Shown piece after piece: positions 16,339 to 24,795 of a stretch of 64,000 nucleotides of DNA (within the stretch, counting starts at the first letter, position 1; each line of letters starts with the position of its first letter). The notes beneath the pieces were generated by a model, which saw nothing but the letters and a program-made list of their open reading frames with translations, had not been told where the DNA came from and ran no database searches. Both the position numbers and the translations under genes were made by a program. Origin of the DNA: DASRIA01 sp035650255 (GTDB lineage: Bacteria; Actinomycetota; Thermoleophilia; Solirubrobacterales; JBBDJG01). The DNA is taken from the NCBI GenBank assembly GCA_035650255.1, contig DASRIA010000086.1, forward strand, positions 1 through 64,000, given 5' to 3'.

Positions 16339-16971
16339 CTAGGTGCTCTCTGCGGGCTGCTCGCCCTGCGGCGCCTGCTCGGCAGTGTCGGCCGCGGGCG
16401 CTTCCGCGCCTGCGGCGGGCGCGGCGGCAGGAGGTGCCTCCGGGGCCGGCGCCTCGGGAGCTGCCGCTGTGGCCGGTGCCTCGGCTGGTGCCTCGGCTGC
16501 CGGTGCCGCGGCGGCCGCGTCCTCAGCCGGTGCCTCGGAAGCCGGTGCCGCGGCGGCGGTTCCCTCGTCGTCAGCCTCCGGGCCACGCCGCTCTCCCCGG
16601 TCGTCGCGGCGGCCTTCACGCCGGCCGCTCTCGAAGGAGCTCTGCGGCGGCGCCGGGGGAGTCTGCTCGGGCGCCTCGCCCGGCAGCCGGATCGTGCGGA
16701 ACCGCAGCACCGCGTCCTCGATCGACAGGCTGCGGTCGAGGCTGCTGAGAACGTCGGGCGACGCCTCGAACTGGAACAGGTGGTATTGCGCCTCGGACCG
16801 GTGGTCGATCTCGTAGGCCAGCCGGCGCATGCCCCAGTCGGCGTCGCCCTTGAGCGACGCGTCGCCGGACTGGATCTGCCCGCGGATCTGCTCGATGAGC
16901 TGCGCCCGGCGCTCCTCGGGAGCCTCGGGGTCGAGCAGCACCATCAAGTCGTAATTGGGTCGGTCTGCCAT
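16339..16971 (-). CDS. rpsF: 30S ribosomal protein S6 with long Ala/Pro/Glu-rich C-terminal extension
   Basis: Residues 1 to about 95 are a normal S6 (YDLMVLLDPEAPEERRAQLI, DWGMRRLAYEIDHR, LFQFEASPDVLSSLDR). After RFRTIRLPGE there is a charged linker (GRREGRRDDRGERRG) and then about 80 residues of Ala, Pro and Glu in loose EAPAEA-type repeats, giving 210 aa against the usual 95-100. The tail is expected to be disordered and surface exposed. It is first gene of the S6-SSB-S18-L9-DnaB-loader operon. Confidence 0.94.
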   Translation of the reverse strand: MADRPNYDLMVLLDPEAPEERRAQLIEQIRGQIQSGDASLKGDADWGMRRLAYEIDHRSEAQYHLFQFEASPDVLSSLDRSLSIEDAVLRFRTIRLPGEAPEQTPPAPPQSSFESGRREGRRDDRGERRGPEADDEGTAAAAPASEAPAEDAAAAAPAAEAPAEAPATAAAPEAPAPEAPPAAAPAAGAEAPAADTAEQAPQGEQPAEST

Positions 16972-16984
16972 CGAGCGGCGGCCG

Positions 16985-16990
16985 ACTATA
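16985..16990 (-). promoter_or_regulatory. Candidate extended -10 (TGC-TATAGT) for the rpsF operon
   Basis: On the minus strand TATAGT is preceded by TGC, matching an extended -10, and ends 13 nt before the rpsF ATG, so the leader would be about 6-7 nt with no ribosome binding site. It is the only promoter-like element in the 55-bp gap to the divergent ORF. Confidence 0.4.
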
Positions 16991-17026
16991 GCAGCGAAAA
17001 CCTGGCCTCCCCGGGCTTAGCAAGGG

Positions 17027-17407
17027 GTGGAACGGCGTCCACTCGCTCGTCGCATCCGGTGGGACAACGTGGCGCGCATCGCGTTCGTCGCCGGGCTCGC
17101 CGCGCTGGTGGCGTGGGGACCGGGGGGTGCCGGGGAGCGCGCGCAGCTGCCGCCGGACGTGGGGGTCTCGGGGGTGCCGCGGCCGCCCCGGCCGCGCGTC
17201 ACGCGGGAGCCCCGGCCGCCCATTACGCGGGAGCCCCGGCCGCGCGTCTCACCCCAGCCCCGGCCGCGTCGGCGGGTACGGAGGAAAGGGCGGCGTCCGG
17301 AAGGTCGGTCCAAGCACCGCGCATCGCCTCCCGCGCGCGCGCCGGTCCCGCCGCCCTCATCGCCTGCGCCGCCACCGCCCGTCCCGGGCGGCGAGTTCGG
17401 CCCGTGA
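17027..17407 (+). CDS. Putative membrane-anchored proline/arginine-rich protein
   Basis: A 126-aa frame with a GTG start, an Arg-rich cytoplasmic N-terminus (RRPLARRIRWDNVAR), one hydrophobic segment (IAFVAGLAALVAW) and a long extracytoplasmic Pro/Arg tail built on repeats of the form RPRVTREPRPPITREPRP and ending in Pro-rich PPPSSPAPPPPVP. The organised N-terminal anchor argues for a real gene. Against it are low complexity, no clear ribosome binding site and position between leftward genes. No function is assigned. Confidence 0.5.
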   Translation: MERRPLARRIRWDNVARIAFVAGLAALVAWGPGGAGERAQLPPDVGVSGVPRPPRPRVTREPRPPITREPRPRVSPQPRPRRRVRRKGRRPEGRSKHRASPPARAPVPPPSSPAPPPPVPGGEFGP

Positions 17408-17418
17408 CCCGGTCCACC

Positions 17419-17457
17419 GTGGTGCATAGGGGTCGCATACCGACCCCAATCGACCAC
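17419..17457. terminator. Hairpin between convergent ORF and otsA
   Basis: GGGGTCG pairs with CGACCCC around a 5-nt loop, and an outer GTGGT/ACCAC stem adds 5 bp across a symmetric 5x5 internal loop. It fills the gap between the stop at 17407 and the otsA stop at 17474. Confidence 0.5.
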
Positions 17458-17473
17458 AGCGCTTCGATACCCC

Positions 17474-18952
17474 CTACGTCGCCGCGACCGCCGTGCGCTT
17501 CGCCTCGATGTCCGCGAGCTGGTCGTCGATCCAGTTCAGCGGGGTGCGTGACTCGATGATGTGGCGCAGGAGCCGCATGCGGCGCTCCCGTTCCTCCGGC
17601 GTCGCGGTCAGCGCCCGGTACATCGCGTCCGCCTGCTCCTGGACGTCGAACGGGTTCACCGACAGCGCGCAGGCGCCGAGCTCCTCGTGGGCGCCCGTGT
17701 TCTCGGACAGGATCATCATGCCGTCGCGGGTGTTGACGAGCGGCCCCTCCTTCGAGACCAGGTTCATCCCGTCCCACATCGCGTTCACGAGCAGCACGTC
17801 GAAGTGCTTGTAGAGCGCGACCGCCTCCTCGAAGTCGTCGCGCAGGCGGAGGTCGATCGGCATCCAGTCGGTCGTGCCGTGGCGATGGTTGATGACCGCC
17901 ACCAGCGCCTCGATCTTCTCCAGGTACTCCACGTATTCCGGGACGTCCTGGCGCGAGGGCTGCAGGTGCGCGATGAACGTCACCTCCTCGCGGAACTCCG
18001 GGTGCTGCTCGAGGAAGATGTCGAACGCCGTGAACCCGCGCAGGACGTTCTTGGAGAGGTCCGCGCGGTCGACGCGCAGGATCAGGTGCCGCCGCCGGCG
18101 CCGCAGGATCTCCGTCTCGTGGCGGGCGACGCCCTCGCTCGAGGCCGCCTCCTCGAACGACTCGCGGTCGATCGCGAGTGGATAGGGCCGCACCCAGGTC
18201 TCGTGGCCGTCCGGGGAGATCACGGCCCCGCGCTTGAAGTCGGTCTTGAGGTCCATCAGCTCGCGGCAGCACTGCAGGAAGTTGTTGCAGTAGGAGCGCG
18301 TGTGGAAGCCGATGATGTCGTTGGCGAGCAGCCCCTCGAAGATCTCCTGCCGCACGTCGGCCGGCAGCACGCGCCATGCGTCGGGCGCGGTCCAGGGGAT
18401 GTGCACGAAGTGATGGAGGAAGACGTCCGGACGCGCGCGGCGGATCAGGCCGGGGCACGTGTAGAGGTGGTAGTCGTGGACCATCACGAGCGGTGCGTCG
18501 ATGCCCTCGATCGCCTCCAGCGCGGCGTTCGCGAGGTCCGCGTTGACCTGCTTGTAGCCGTTGTTCCAGGCGTCGCGCTCCAACAGGCGGAAGTCGGGCA
18601 CGTTCGACAGGTCCCAGAGGTAGTGCTGGATGAACCACAGCATCGGGTTCGCGATCACGTTGTAGAACGCGTCGTAGGCGTCCGGGTCCGAGGAGACCAG
18701 CCGGATCCGGTACGTCATGCCGTCCATCTCCACCTCGAAGCCCGTGTGGTCGTGGCCTTCGCCGGCCTCGGCGTCCTCCTCGGTCATCGCCGACGCGATC
18801 CACAGCGCGTCGCGATGGCGCAGCAACCCGGTCAGCGCGGTCACGAGCCCCCCGCCTCCCCGGCGCGGGACCAGGCGGCCGCTGTCGTCGCGCTCGAAGG
18901 TGGCCGGGCCGCGGTTGGAGAGCAGGACGAGCCGCTGCTCCGCCTCCGCCAT
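17474..18952 (-). CDS. otsA: Trehalose-6-phosphate synthase-type glycosyltransferase (GT20)
   Basis: A 492-aa GT20 retaining transferase expected to join glucose from a nucleotide donor to glucose-6-phosphate. Visible motifs are VLLSNRGPATF, RGGGGLVTAL (donor loop), VHDYHLYTCP, HHFVHIPWTAPDAWRVLP, RVDRADLSKNVLRGF and VNAMWDGMNLVSKEG. The usual acceptor-site sequence is changed (RADLSKN rather than RLDYxKG), so a related acceptor such as a glycerol phosphate cannot be excluded. It starts at ATG 18952 (GTG one codon upstream possible), 16 nt after treT, in one transcript. No otsB phosphatase is adjacent. Confidence 0.85.
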   Translation of the reverse strand: MAEAEQRLVLLSNRGPATFERDDSGRLVPRRGGGGLVTALTGLLRHRDALWIASAMTEEDAEAGEGHDHTGFEVEMDGMTYRIRLVSSDPDAYDAFYNVIANPMLWFIQHYLWDLSNVPDFRLLERDAWNNGYKQVNADLANAALEAIEGIDAPLVMVHDYHLYTCPGLIRRARPDVFLHHFVHIPWTAPDAWRVLPADVRQEIFEGLLANDIIGFHTRSYCNNFLQCCRELMDLKTDFKRGAVISPDGHETWVRPYPLAIDRESFEEAASSEGVARHETEILRRRRRHLILRVDRADLSKNVLRGFTAFDIFLEQHPEFREEVTFIAHLQPSRQDVPEYVEYLEKIEALVAVINHRHGTTDWMPIDLRLRDDFEEAVALYKHFDVLLVNAMWDGMNLVSKEGPLVNTRDGMMILSENTGAHEELGACALSVNPFDVQEQADAMYRALTATPEERERRMRLLRHIIESRTPLNWIDDQLADIEAKRTAVAAT

Positions 18953-18968
18953 CACGGGCCGCCCGGGG

Positions 18969-20198
18969 TCAAGCCAGGTCGGTGAAGATGCGGAGCCAGT
19001 CCCTCAGCAGCCGCGGCATCAGGAAATGCGTACGGACGTATTCCTTGCCCGCACGCCCGAGCTGCTTGCCGAGCTCGGGGTCGGTGAGGATCTTCAGGCA
19101 GGCCTCGCCGGCCTCCTCGGGCGAGTTGACCAGGAAGCCGGTCTGGCTGTCCTGGATCTGGAGCGGGATGCCGCCCACGTTGCCGGCCACCGTCGGCCGC
19201 GCCTTCCACAGGGCCTCGGACACCGTCAGCCCGAATCCCTCCCGGATCGACTTCTGCATCACGACGTCGGCCTGCGACTGGAACGCGTTGACCTCGATCG
19301 CGCCGACGTTGTTGAGGTTGTTGAGGATCTTGATGTCCTCGTCGCCCTTGGCGTGCTCGTGGGTCATCTGGAAGAAGTCCCAGCCCTCCGGGTCGTCGGT
19401 CGCCATCGATCCGACCAGCGCGAGCTGGAGGCCGTCCACCTCCTCCTTCACCTGCCGGTAGCAGTCGATGACGCCGAGCGGGTCCTTCCATGGGTCGAAT
19501 CGTGACACCTGGCAGAGGAGGGGGCGGTCCACGTCAACGCCGAACTGGTCGCACACGAAGGCTGCGTCCTCCGGGGACAGCGCCATGTTCTTGGGCGACA
19601 GCGGGTCGATCGCGGGCGGGAGGATCTCCACCTTGCCGTCGACCCCGGCGGGGACGTAGTCCTGGAGGTGGAACACCTTGCAGTCGTACGGCTCCACCAT
19701 CGGCACCATCTTCTCCATGACGTCCATGTTCGGAGTGGAGAGATCGATGTGGCAGCGCCAGATCCAGCGTCCCGGGTGACCGTTGTTGTAGCCGCGCAGA
19801 GCGGCCGGCTGGGGGTCGTGGACGATGATGTAGTCGTAGTTGCCGTCCATCTCCTCCGCGTTCAGCTTGTTGTAGCGGTCGAAGATCTCCCAGTCCTCCT
19901 TGGTCAGCCCGTGCGGGTTGCCCTGGAGCGCGTTGTGCATCAGCTTGGTGACGTTGAAGAACTCCTCGCGGCCGAGGATGATGTGCCAGTCCGTCTCGAG
20001 ACCGGCGTCGCGCATCAGGGGCACGAGGGCGTAGAGGATCTCGGACACGCCGCCGCCCATCGCGGTGGCGCTCAGGTGCAGGACGCGCTTGCCCTTCAGC
20101 GGGCCCGCCAGCTCGTTGATCTCCTCCACCAGGGCGCGCCCGATGAGGTGCCTGTAATCGCCTAGGGCCTTATGGCCAACGCTGACCGGTTGTAGCAA
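18969..20198 (-). CDS. treT: Trehalose synthase TreT (ADP/UDP-glucose:glucose, GT4)
   Basis: A 409-aa GT4-type enzyme that makes trehalose directly from a nucleotide-glucose and glucose. It is recognisable by VLHLSATAMGGGVSEILYALVP, IIVHDPQPAALRGY, WIWRCHIDLSTPN, CQVSRFDPWKDPLGVI and REGFGLTVSEALWKARP with the donor-binding E-x7-E type motif, near-identical in layout to archaeal and thermophile TreT. The start is TTG 20198, in front of LQPVSVGHKAL. It shares a transcript with the GT20 gene, giving two trehalose routes side by side, probably for osmotic or desiccation tolerance. Confidence 0.92.
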   Translation of the reverse strand: MLQPVSVGHKALGDYRHLIGRALVEEINELAGPLKGKRVLHLSATAMGGGVSEILYALVPLMRDAGLETDWHIILGREEFFNVTKLMHNALQGNPHGLTKEDWEIFDRYNKLNAEEMDGNYDYIIVHDPQPAALRGYNNGHPGRWIWRCHIDLSTPNMDVMEKMVPMVEPYDCKVFHLQDYVPAGVDGKVEILPPAIDPLSPKNMALSPEDAAFVCDQFGVDVDRPLLCQVSRFDPWKDPLGVIDCYRQVKEEVDGLQLALVGSMATDDPEGWDFFQMTHEHAKGDEDIKILNNLNNVGAIEVNAFQSQADVVMQKSIREGFGLTVSEALWKARPTVAGNVGGIPLQIQDSQTGFLVNSPEEAGEACLKILTDPELGKQLGRAGKEYVRTHFLMPRLLRDWLRIFTDLA

Positions 20199-20264
20199 GG
20201 GGGTCTCTCGCTTTGTGGGAGGGGGAAGGGGAAGCGCGCACCGGGTGAGGCGGCGGCCGCGCGG

Positions 20265-20273
20265 ATTATCACA
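20265..20273 (-). promoter_or_regulatory. Candidate extended -10 (TGT-GATAAT) for treT-otsA
   Basis: In the 126-bp gap between the IMPase stop and treT, the minus strand reads TGTGATAAT, which is a good extended -10 and would give a leader of about 65 nt. No -35 match is visible 16-18 nt upstream. The rest of the gap holds a small CGGGT/ACCCG hairpin and no gene. Confidence 0.3.
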
Positions 20274-20324
20274 GCATCCAGCGTGTTATTCGGGTGGAGA
20301 TACCCGGTTGGCGACTCTCGCAAC

Positions 20325-21269
20325 TCACATCGCAGACCTTAATCTCGCGAAACCCCGTTCCAGGAGCGCCAGCATGCCCGCGTGGAGCTCCCGGTTGGCC
20401 GCCGCCAGGCACGACATCTGGAACTCGTGGCCCGATCCCAGCAGCGGCCGCGCCGCCAGGGGCCGGCCGTAGGCGTCGGTCACGACCGCCCCTGCCTCCT
20501 CCAGGCACAGCACCGCCGCGGCGAGGTCGTAGGGGGAGTTGTTCAGCACTGCGCCGCCGCCCACCGCCTCGAACCGGGGCCGCAGCGCCGGGACCTCGTC
20601 GATCATGCGCGTGCCGATGTCCACGTAGCCGTCGAGCTGGCCGGTGAGGATGCGGGTCATGTCGAAGGTCGCCGAGCCCAGGTCGAACACCGCGCCGCCC
20701 ACCGAGGAGCGGTCGATCAGCTCCTCCAGCACCGTCACCAGCGGCACGGCGGGACGACCCCGGAACCCGAGCGTCCAGAACAGCCGCGAGACGTCGGTGT
20801 TGGCGCTCAGGACCGCCTCCAGCCCGGCGCCGCGCACGGCCACGAACTCGCCGCCGGTCTTGATCTCGGCCACGCACGCGGCGTACACGTCGCCCATGGT
20901 GGGCTCTCCGCTGTCGCCGAGCGGCGCGGCCGCCACCGACACGCAGCAGCACTCGAGGCCCGCCATCGCCGGCCGCGTGCCGTCGATCGGGTCGATCACG
21001 AGCACTGTGACCGGATCGCGCCCGGCGGGAGTGACCAGCCCGCGGTCCTCCGAGTAGAAGGCGACGTCCGGCGCCCGGTCGCCGAGGAACTCCTCGACCC
21101 AGGACTCCGCCTCCTCGTCGATGGCGAACGTCACGTCTCCGCCGGTGCCCGCCTGGAGGTGCTCGCGGTGGGCGTGCGAGCCGAGGAACGGCTGCACGTG
21201 CGCGCGCAGCCCGCGCGCCAGCTCGACGAGCAGCGCCTCGATGTCGCGGGAGCTAGTCCGGGCGCTCAC
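20325..21269 (-). CDS. Inositol monophosphatase-family phosphatase
   Basis: A 314-aa member of the IMPase/FBPase superfamily. The metal-binding residues are in FAIDEEAESWVEEFL, YSEDRG and DPIDGTRPAMAGLE, and the C-terminal motif region has NNSPYDLAAAVLCLEEAGAVV, where the usual WDxAA is replaced by YDLAA. The substrate could be inositol phosphate, fructose-1,6-bisphosphate or another sugar phosphate. It starts at GTG 21269 overlapping the HtrA stop by 17 nt, last gene of the regulator-kinase-protease operon. Confidence 0.85.
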   Translation of the reverse strand: MSARTSSRDIEALLVELARGLRAHVQPFLGSHAHREHLQAGTGGDVTFAIDEEAESWVEEFLGDRAPDVAFYSEDRGLVTPAGRDPVTVLVIDPIDGTRPAMAGLECCCVSVAAAPLGDSGEPTMGDVYAACVAEIKTGGEFVAVRGAGLEAVLSANTDVSRLFWTLGFRGRPAVPLVTVLEELIDRSSVGGAVFDLGSATFDMTRILTGQLDGYVDIGTRMIDEVPALRPRFEAVGGGAVLNNSPYDLAAAVLCLEEAGAVVTDAYGRPLAARPLLGSGHEFQMSCLAAANRELHAGMLALLERGFARLRSAM

Positions 21270-22413
21270 CGAGCGTCACGCGGGCCGTGCGACGCTCGCT
21301 GCCACGGTAGAGCTCGAGCGAGATGACGTCCCCGGGCGAGAAGCGGCCGATCTGCTCACTGAAGTCATTCTGGCGGGTGACCCGGCGGCCGTTCACCTTG
21401 GTGATCACGTCGCCGCCGAGCTTCACGAGCGACGCCTGGAAGCGGATCTCCCGGCCGCCCCCCTTGATCCCGGCCTTGTCCGCCGGCCCGTTCTCGACCA
21501 CGTCCGCGATCAGCGCGCCGTCCCTGACCGGCACGTCGAGCCGCGCGGCGAGCTGCGGATAGAGGTTCTGGGAGCTGATCCCGATGTAGGCGTAACGCGC
21601 CTCCCCGCGGTCCCGGATCTGGTCGATCGAGCGCCGCACGTTGTCCACCGACACGGCGAACCCGACGCCCACGCTGCCGCCGCCGGTGGAACGGATCTGC
21701 GAGTTGATGCCGATCACGCGCCCGCGCGCGTCCAGCAGCGGGCCGCCGGAGTTCCCGCGGTTGACGGCCGCGTCCGTCTGGATCGCGTCGGAGATCGAGA
21801 AGTCGGTGAGCGCCTCGATCGTGCGGTTCTTAGCGGAGACCACGCCGATCGACAACGAGCCCTCCTCGCCGAACGGGCTGCCGATCGCGGCGACCGGCTC
21901 ACCGACGCGCACGTCCGCCGTGCGCCCCAGCTCCAGCGGCACCAGCTCGAGCCCCTTCGGGTTCACCTTGATCACGCCGACGTCGGCGTTCGGGTCGTAC
22001 CCGACGACGTCGGCCTCGACCTGGTTCCCGTCGGAGAACTGCACGTACACCTGGCGCGCCTTCGTCAGCTTGCTGCCGGTGCCGTTCGTGATCACGTGCG
22101 CGTTGGTGGCGACGAAGCCGTCGTCGTCGAGCACGAACCCGCTGCCCTGGCCGGCGCCCCCGCCCTCGAGCAGCTCCGAGAGGCTGTCGCTGTCGGAGAA
22201 GAGCGAGGTGATCGTCACGACGCCGGGCGACAGGCGCTCGTAGATGGTGGTGGGGTCGAAGCCGTTCTCGCCGCCGAGGCCCTCCACCACCTGCACGCGC
22301 GTGCGCTCGACGGTCGAGGTGCCGCTGTCCTCGTCTCCGCCGCCGCCACAGCCGGCCGCGAACCCGGCCGCCAGCACCAGCGCGGCGGTCAGCGCGATGA
22401 TCCGGGCGGTCAC
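21253..22413 (-). CDS. HtrA/DegP-like lipoprotein serine protease with PDZ domain
   Basis: A 386-aa envelope protease. A lipoprotein-like signal (TARIIALTAALVLAAGFAAGC) precedes a Gly/Asp linker. The trypsin-like domain has the catalytic triad His in VATNAHVI, Asp in DPNADVGVIKV and Ser in RGNSGGPLLD; a PDZ domain follows (YIGISSQNLYPQLA to VITKVNGRRV). The lipobox is imperfect (AAGC). It starts at GTG 22413, overlapping the kinase stop as GTGA. It should degrade or refold damaged secreted proteins, and its coupling to a two-component system points to envelope-stress control. Confidence 0.93.
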   Translation of the reverse strand: MTARIIALTAALVLAAGFAAGCGGGGDEDSGTSTVERTRVQVVEGLGGENGFDPTTIYERLSPGVVTITSLFSDSDSLSELLEGGGAGQGSGFVLDDDGFVATNAHVITNGTGSKLTKARQVYVQFSDGNQVEADVVGYDPNADVGVIKVNPKGLELVPLELGRTADVRVGEPVAAIGSPFGEEGSLSIGVVSAKNRTIEALTDFSISDAIQTDAAVNRGNSGGPLLDARGRVIGINSQIRSTGGGSVGVGFAVSVDNVRRSIDQIRDRGEARYAYIGISSQNLYPQLAARLDVPVRDGALIADVVENGPADKAGIKGGGREIRFQASLVKLGGDVITKVNGRRVTRQNDFSEQIGRFSPGDVISLELYRGSERRTARVTLGERPD

Positions 22414-23942
22414 GCTCCGACCTCGGCCCGGGGCGGCGAGGCGGGGGAGGCCGGGGGCTCCGCGGGACGGCGGCGCTCGCCGGCCAGCGGCAGGGTGAGG
22501 GTGAACACGGTGCTGCCCGGCCTCGACTCGACCGCCAGGCCGCCGCGCATGCGCTGGGCGAGCTCGCGGGCGATCGCCAGGCCGAGGCCCGAGCCGGAGG
22601 CCGAGTCGCTCGTGTGGAAGCGCTCGAAGACCGCCGCCAGGTCCCGGCGCCGGATGCCGGGCCCGCTGTCGGCCACGAGCAGCTCGGCGGTGTCGGGCCG
22701 GCCGTCCTCGGAGCGTCGCCGCGCGGCGATCGTGATGTGCGTCCCGTCGGGCGTGTGGGTGAGGGCGTTGTCGATCAGCACGCGCACGATCTGGGCCACG
22801 CGCTCCGGGTCGCACACCGCCTCGACGTCGAGGTGCGACCGGCGGTCGGCAACCTCGATCTCGGAGTCCTTGCGCGCCGCCGCGGCCGCGAACTCGCCGG
22901 CGACCTGGTTGGCGAGGGTCCGCAGCGGGACGGGCTCCAGCTCCAGGTCGATCGAGCCGGCGTCGAGCCGCGACAGGTCGAGCAGGTCGGTGGTCAGCTT
23001 CTGCAGGCGGTCCACCTGCTCGCGCATCGTGGTCAGGAACTCGGCGCGCGTGTTCTCGTCGAGGTCCTCGTCCTGCAGCAGCTCGACGAAGCCGCCCAGC
23101 GAGAAGATCGGCGTGCGCAGCTCGTGCGAGGCGTTCGCGATGAACTCCTTGCGGGCGGAGTCCAGGCGCGCAAGCTGGTGCTGCATCTCGTTGAACGCCT
23201 GCGCCAGCTGCCCCAGCTCGTCGTCCGAGTCGATCGGGATCGGCGCGGAGAAGTTGCCGGCGGCGACCTCGCGCGCACCGCGCTCGAGGCGCTTCACTCG
23301 CCGCGCGAGCGCGCTGGCCGCGAAGTAGCCGATCGCGGTGGCGAGCACCAGCGCGATCAGGCCCGCGATCAGGATCTGGCGCTGGATCGACCCGACGTTC
23401 TCGTCCACCTCGTCCAGCGGCTCGGAGAACACCACCACCCAGGCCGGCCGGCCCTGGTAGAGCAGCGGGCGCGCGACCTGAGCCAGCTTGCCACCACCCT
23501 CGGCGCGGGTCGTGGTCTGCGCGCGGCCGCTCCGCGACGCCTCCAGCACGTTCGAGCTGGAGGGCTCGACGCCCGTGTCGGTGCGGCGGGAGTCGGAGAT
23601 CACGTACGGAGGCGATTCCTCCTCCGTGGCCGTCCCGGGGATGTCCGGCTGCTCGTCGCGCGGGATCCCGAGCAGGGTCACGCGCGTGCCCGTCTCCTCG
23701 GAGATGGCACGCGTGATGCGGTCCAGCTCGGCGGCCGTCACCTCGCGCGAGATCGCGCCCTGGAGGGTGCGCGAGTAGTTCGAGGCGTCACGCTCGAGTG
23801 CGTCCGTCTTCTGCTGCGTCAGCGTCGACTCGAGCTGCGGCACGACATAGAAGTAGAAGACCGCGATCGCGCCCGCCGTGATGCAGAAGAACAGGAACGT
23901 CAGCCTGTTCTTGATCGAGTGGTGCCAGATCCGGTGCCACAT
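22410..23942 (-). CDS. Sensor histidine kinase (two TM, HAMP, HisKA, HATPase)
   Basis: A 510-aa kinase. TM1 is at about 13-33, an extracytoplasmic sensor domain runs to about 185, TM2 is at about 188-208, and a HAMP domain follows (RRVKRLERGAREVAAGNF). The H-box is NASHELRTPIFSLGG, the N-box DNALTHTPDG, G1 ADSGPGIRR and G2 GSGLGLAIARELA. A Pro-rich cytoplasmic tail ends the protein. It lies 76 nt downstream of the response regulator gene and overlaps htrA, a layout like mycobacterial MprA-MprB-PepD. Confidence 0.95.
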   Translation of the reverse strand: MWHRIWHHSIKNRLTFLFFCITAGAIAVFYFYVVPQLESTLTQQKTDALERDASNYSRTLQGAISREVTAAELDRITRAISEETGTRVTLLGIPRDEQPDIPGTATEEESPPYVISDSRRTDTGVEPSSSNVLEASRSGRAQTTTRAEGGGKLAQVARPLLYQGRPAWVVVFSEPLDEVDENVGSIQRQILIAGLIALVLATAIGYFAASALARRVKRLERGAREVAAGNFSAPIPIDSDDELGQLAQAFNEMQHQLARLDSARKEFIANASHELRTPIFSLGGFVELLQDEDLDENTRAEFLTTMREQVDRLQKLTTDLLDLSRLDAGSIDLELEPVPLRTLANQVAGEFAAAAARKDSEIEVADRRSHLDVEAVCDPERVAQIVRVLIDNALTHTPDGTHITIAARRRSEDGRPDTAELLVADSGPGIRRRDLAAVFERFHTSDSASGSGLGLAIARELAQRMRGGLAVESRPGSTVFTLTLPLAGERRRPAEPPASPASPPRAEVGA

Positions 23943-24018
23943 ACGCCCTACCTAAGTGCTTGGACGGCTGCGCCGCCACCTGAAGTCATGTGCTTCGCGC
24001 CCGCGGCGCTCGCCGGAG

Positions 24019-24720
24019 TCATTCATCCTTGAACCGGTAACCCACGCCGCGCACCGTCAGGAGGTACTCCGGGATCTTCGGATCACGCTCGAGCTTCTCC
24101 CGCAGGTGGCGGATGTGCACGTCGATCGTGCGCTGGTCGCGGAAGGCCGAGTCGCCCCAGATGCGGTCGAGCAGCATGTCGCGGGTGTAGACGCGGCCGG
24201 GGTGCGCCGCGAGCACGGCGAGGATCTCGAACTCGACGTAGGTGAGCTGCACGGGCTCGCCCTGCAGGGTGACGGCGCGCTTGGCCAGGTCGATCCGCAG
24301 GTCGCCGCGCTCCAGCGGCTCCTCGTCCCCGTCGAGCTGCGCACGCATGTCCGCGCGCCGGAGGGCGGCGCGCACGCGGCTGCGGAACTCGCGCATCGAG
24401 AAGGGCTTGGTGATGTAGTCGTCGGCGCCCAGCTCGAGGCCCAGCACCTTGTCGATCTCCTCGGCCTTAGCGGTCAGCATGATGATCGGCACCGAGCTCT
24501 TGGCCCGCAGCTGCCGGCACACCTCGAGGCCGTCGACCTTGGGGAGCATGATGTCCAGCACGACGAGGTCGAACGGCTGGCGGTCGAACTCGTTCAAGGC
24601 CTCCTGCCCGTCGCGCGCGGGCACCACCTCGTAGCCGTCCTTCTCCAGCGGATAGCTGAGCAGCTTCTGCACGGGCTGCTCGTCGTCCACCAGCAATATG
24701 CGTGCTGTCGTCGCGTTCAC
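24019..24720 (-). CDS. OmpR/PhoB-family response regulator
   Basis: A 233-aa DNA-binding regulator. The receiver domain has the acidic pocket LLVDDEQ, phospho-acceptor Asp in LVVLDIMLPKVDG and Lys in DDYITKPFS; the winged-helix domain has LTYVEFEILAVLAAHPGRV and the recognition region RTIDVHIRHLREKLE. The GTG start has a GGAGAG box 7 nt upstream. It is first gene of the operon with the kinase, HtrA and IMPase, and it probably controls that operon as well as other targets. Confidence 0.95.
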   Translation of the reverse strand: MNATTARILLVDDEQPVQKLLSYPLEKDGYEVVPARDGQEALNEFDRQPFDLVVLDIMLPKVDGLEVCRQLRAKSSVPIIMLTAKAEEIDKVLGLELGADDYITKPFSMREFRSRVRAALRRADMRAQLDGDEEPLERGDLRIDLAKRAVTLQGEPVQLTYVEFEILAVLAAHPGRVYTRDMLLDRIWGDSAFRDQRTIDVHIRHLREKLERDPKIPEYLLTVRGVGYRFKDE

Positions 24721-24795
24721 GCCTCTCTCCAGGGATTCTAGGCGGCGCGGGACCGATCCCCTCCAGGTTCACCCGCTGCTATACACACAGCGACC

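Noticed and set aside
17561..18985. A 474-codon open frame on the + strand
   Set aside because: Antisense to the GT20 gene; no motif and typical shadow composition.
21121..23328. A 735-codon open frame on the + strand
   Set aside because: Antisense to IMPase, HtrA and kinase genes with complete catalytic motifs.
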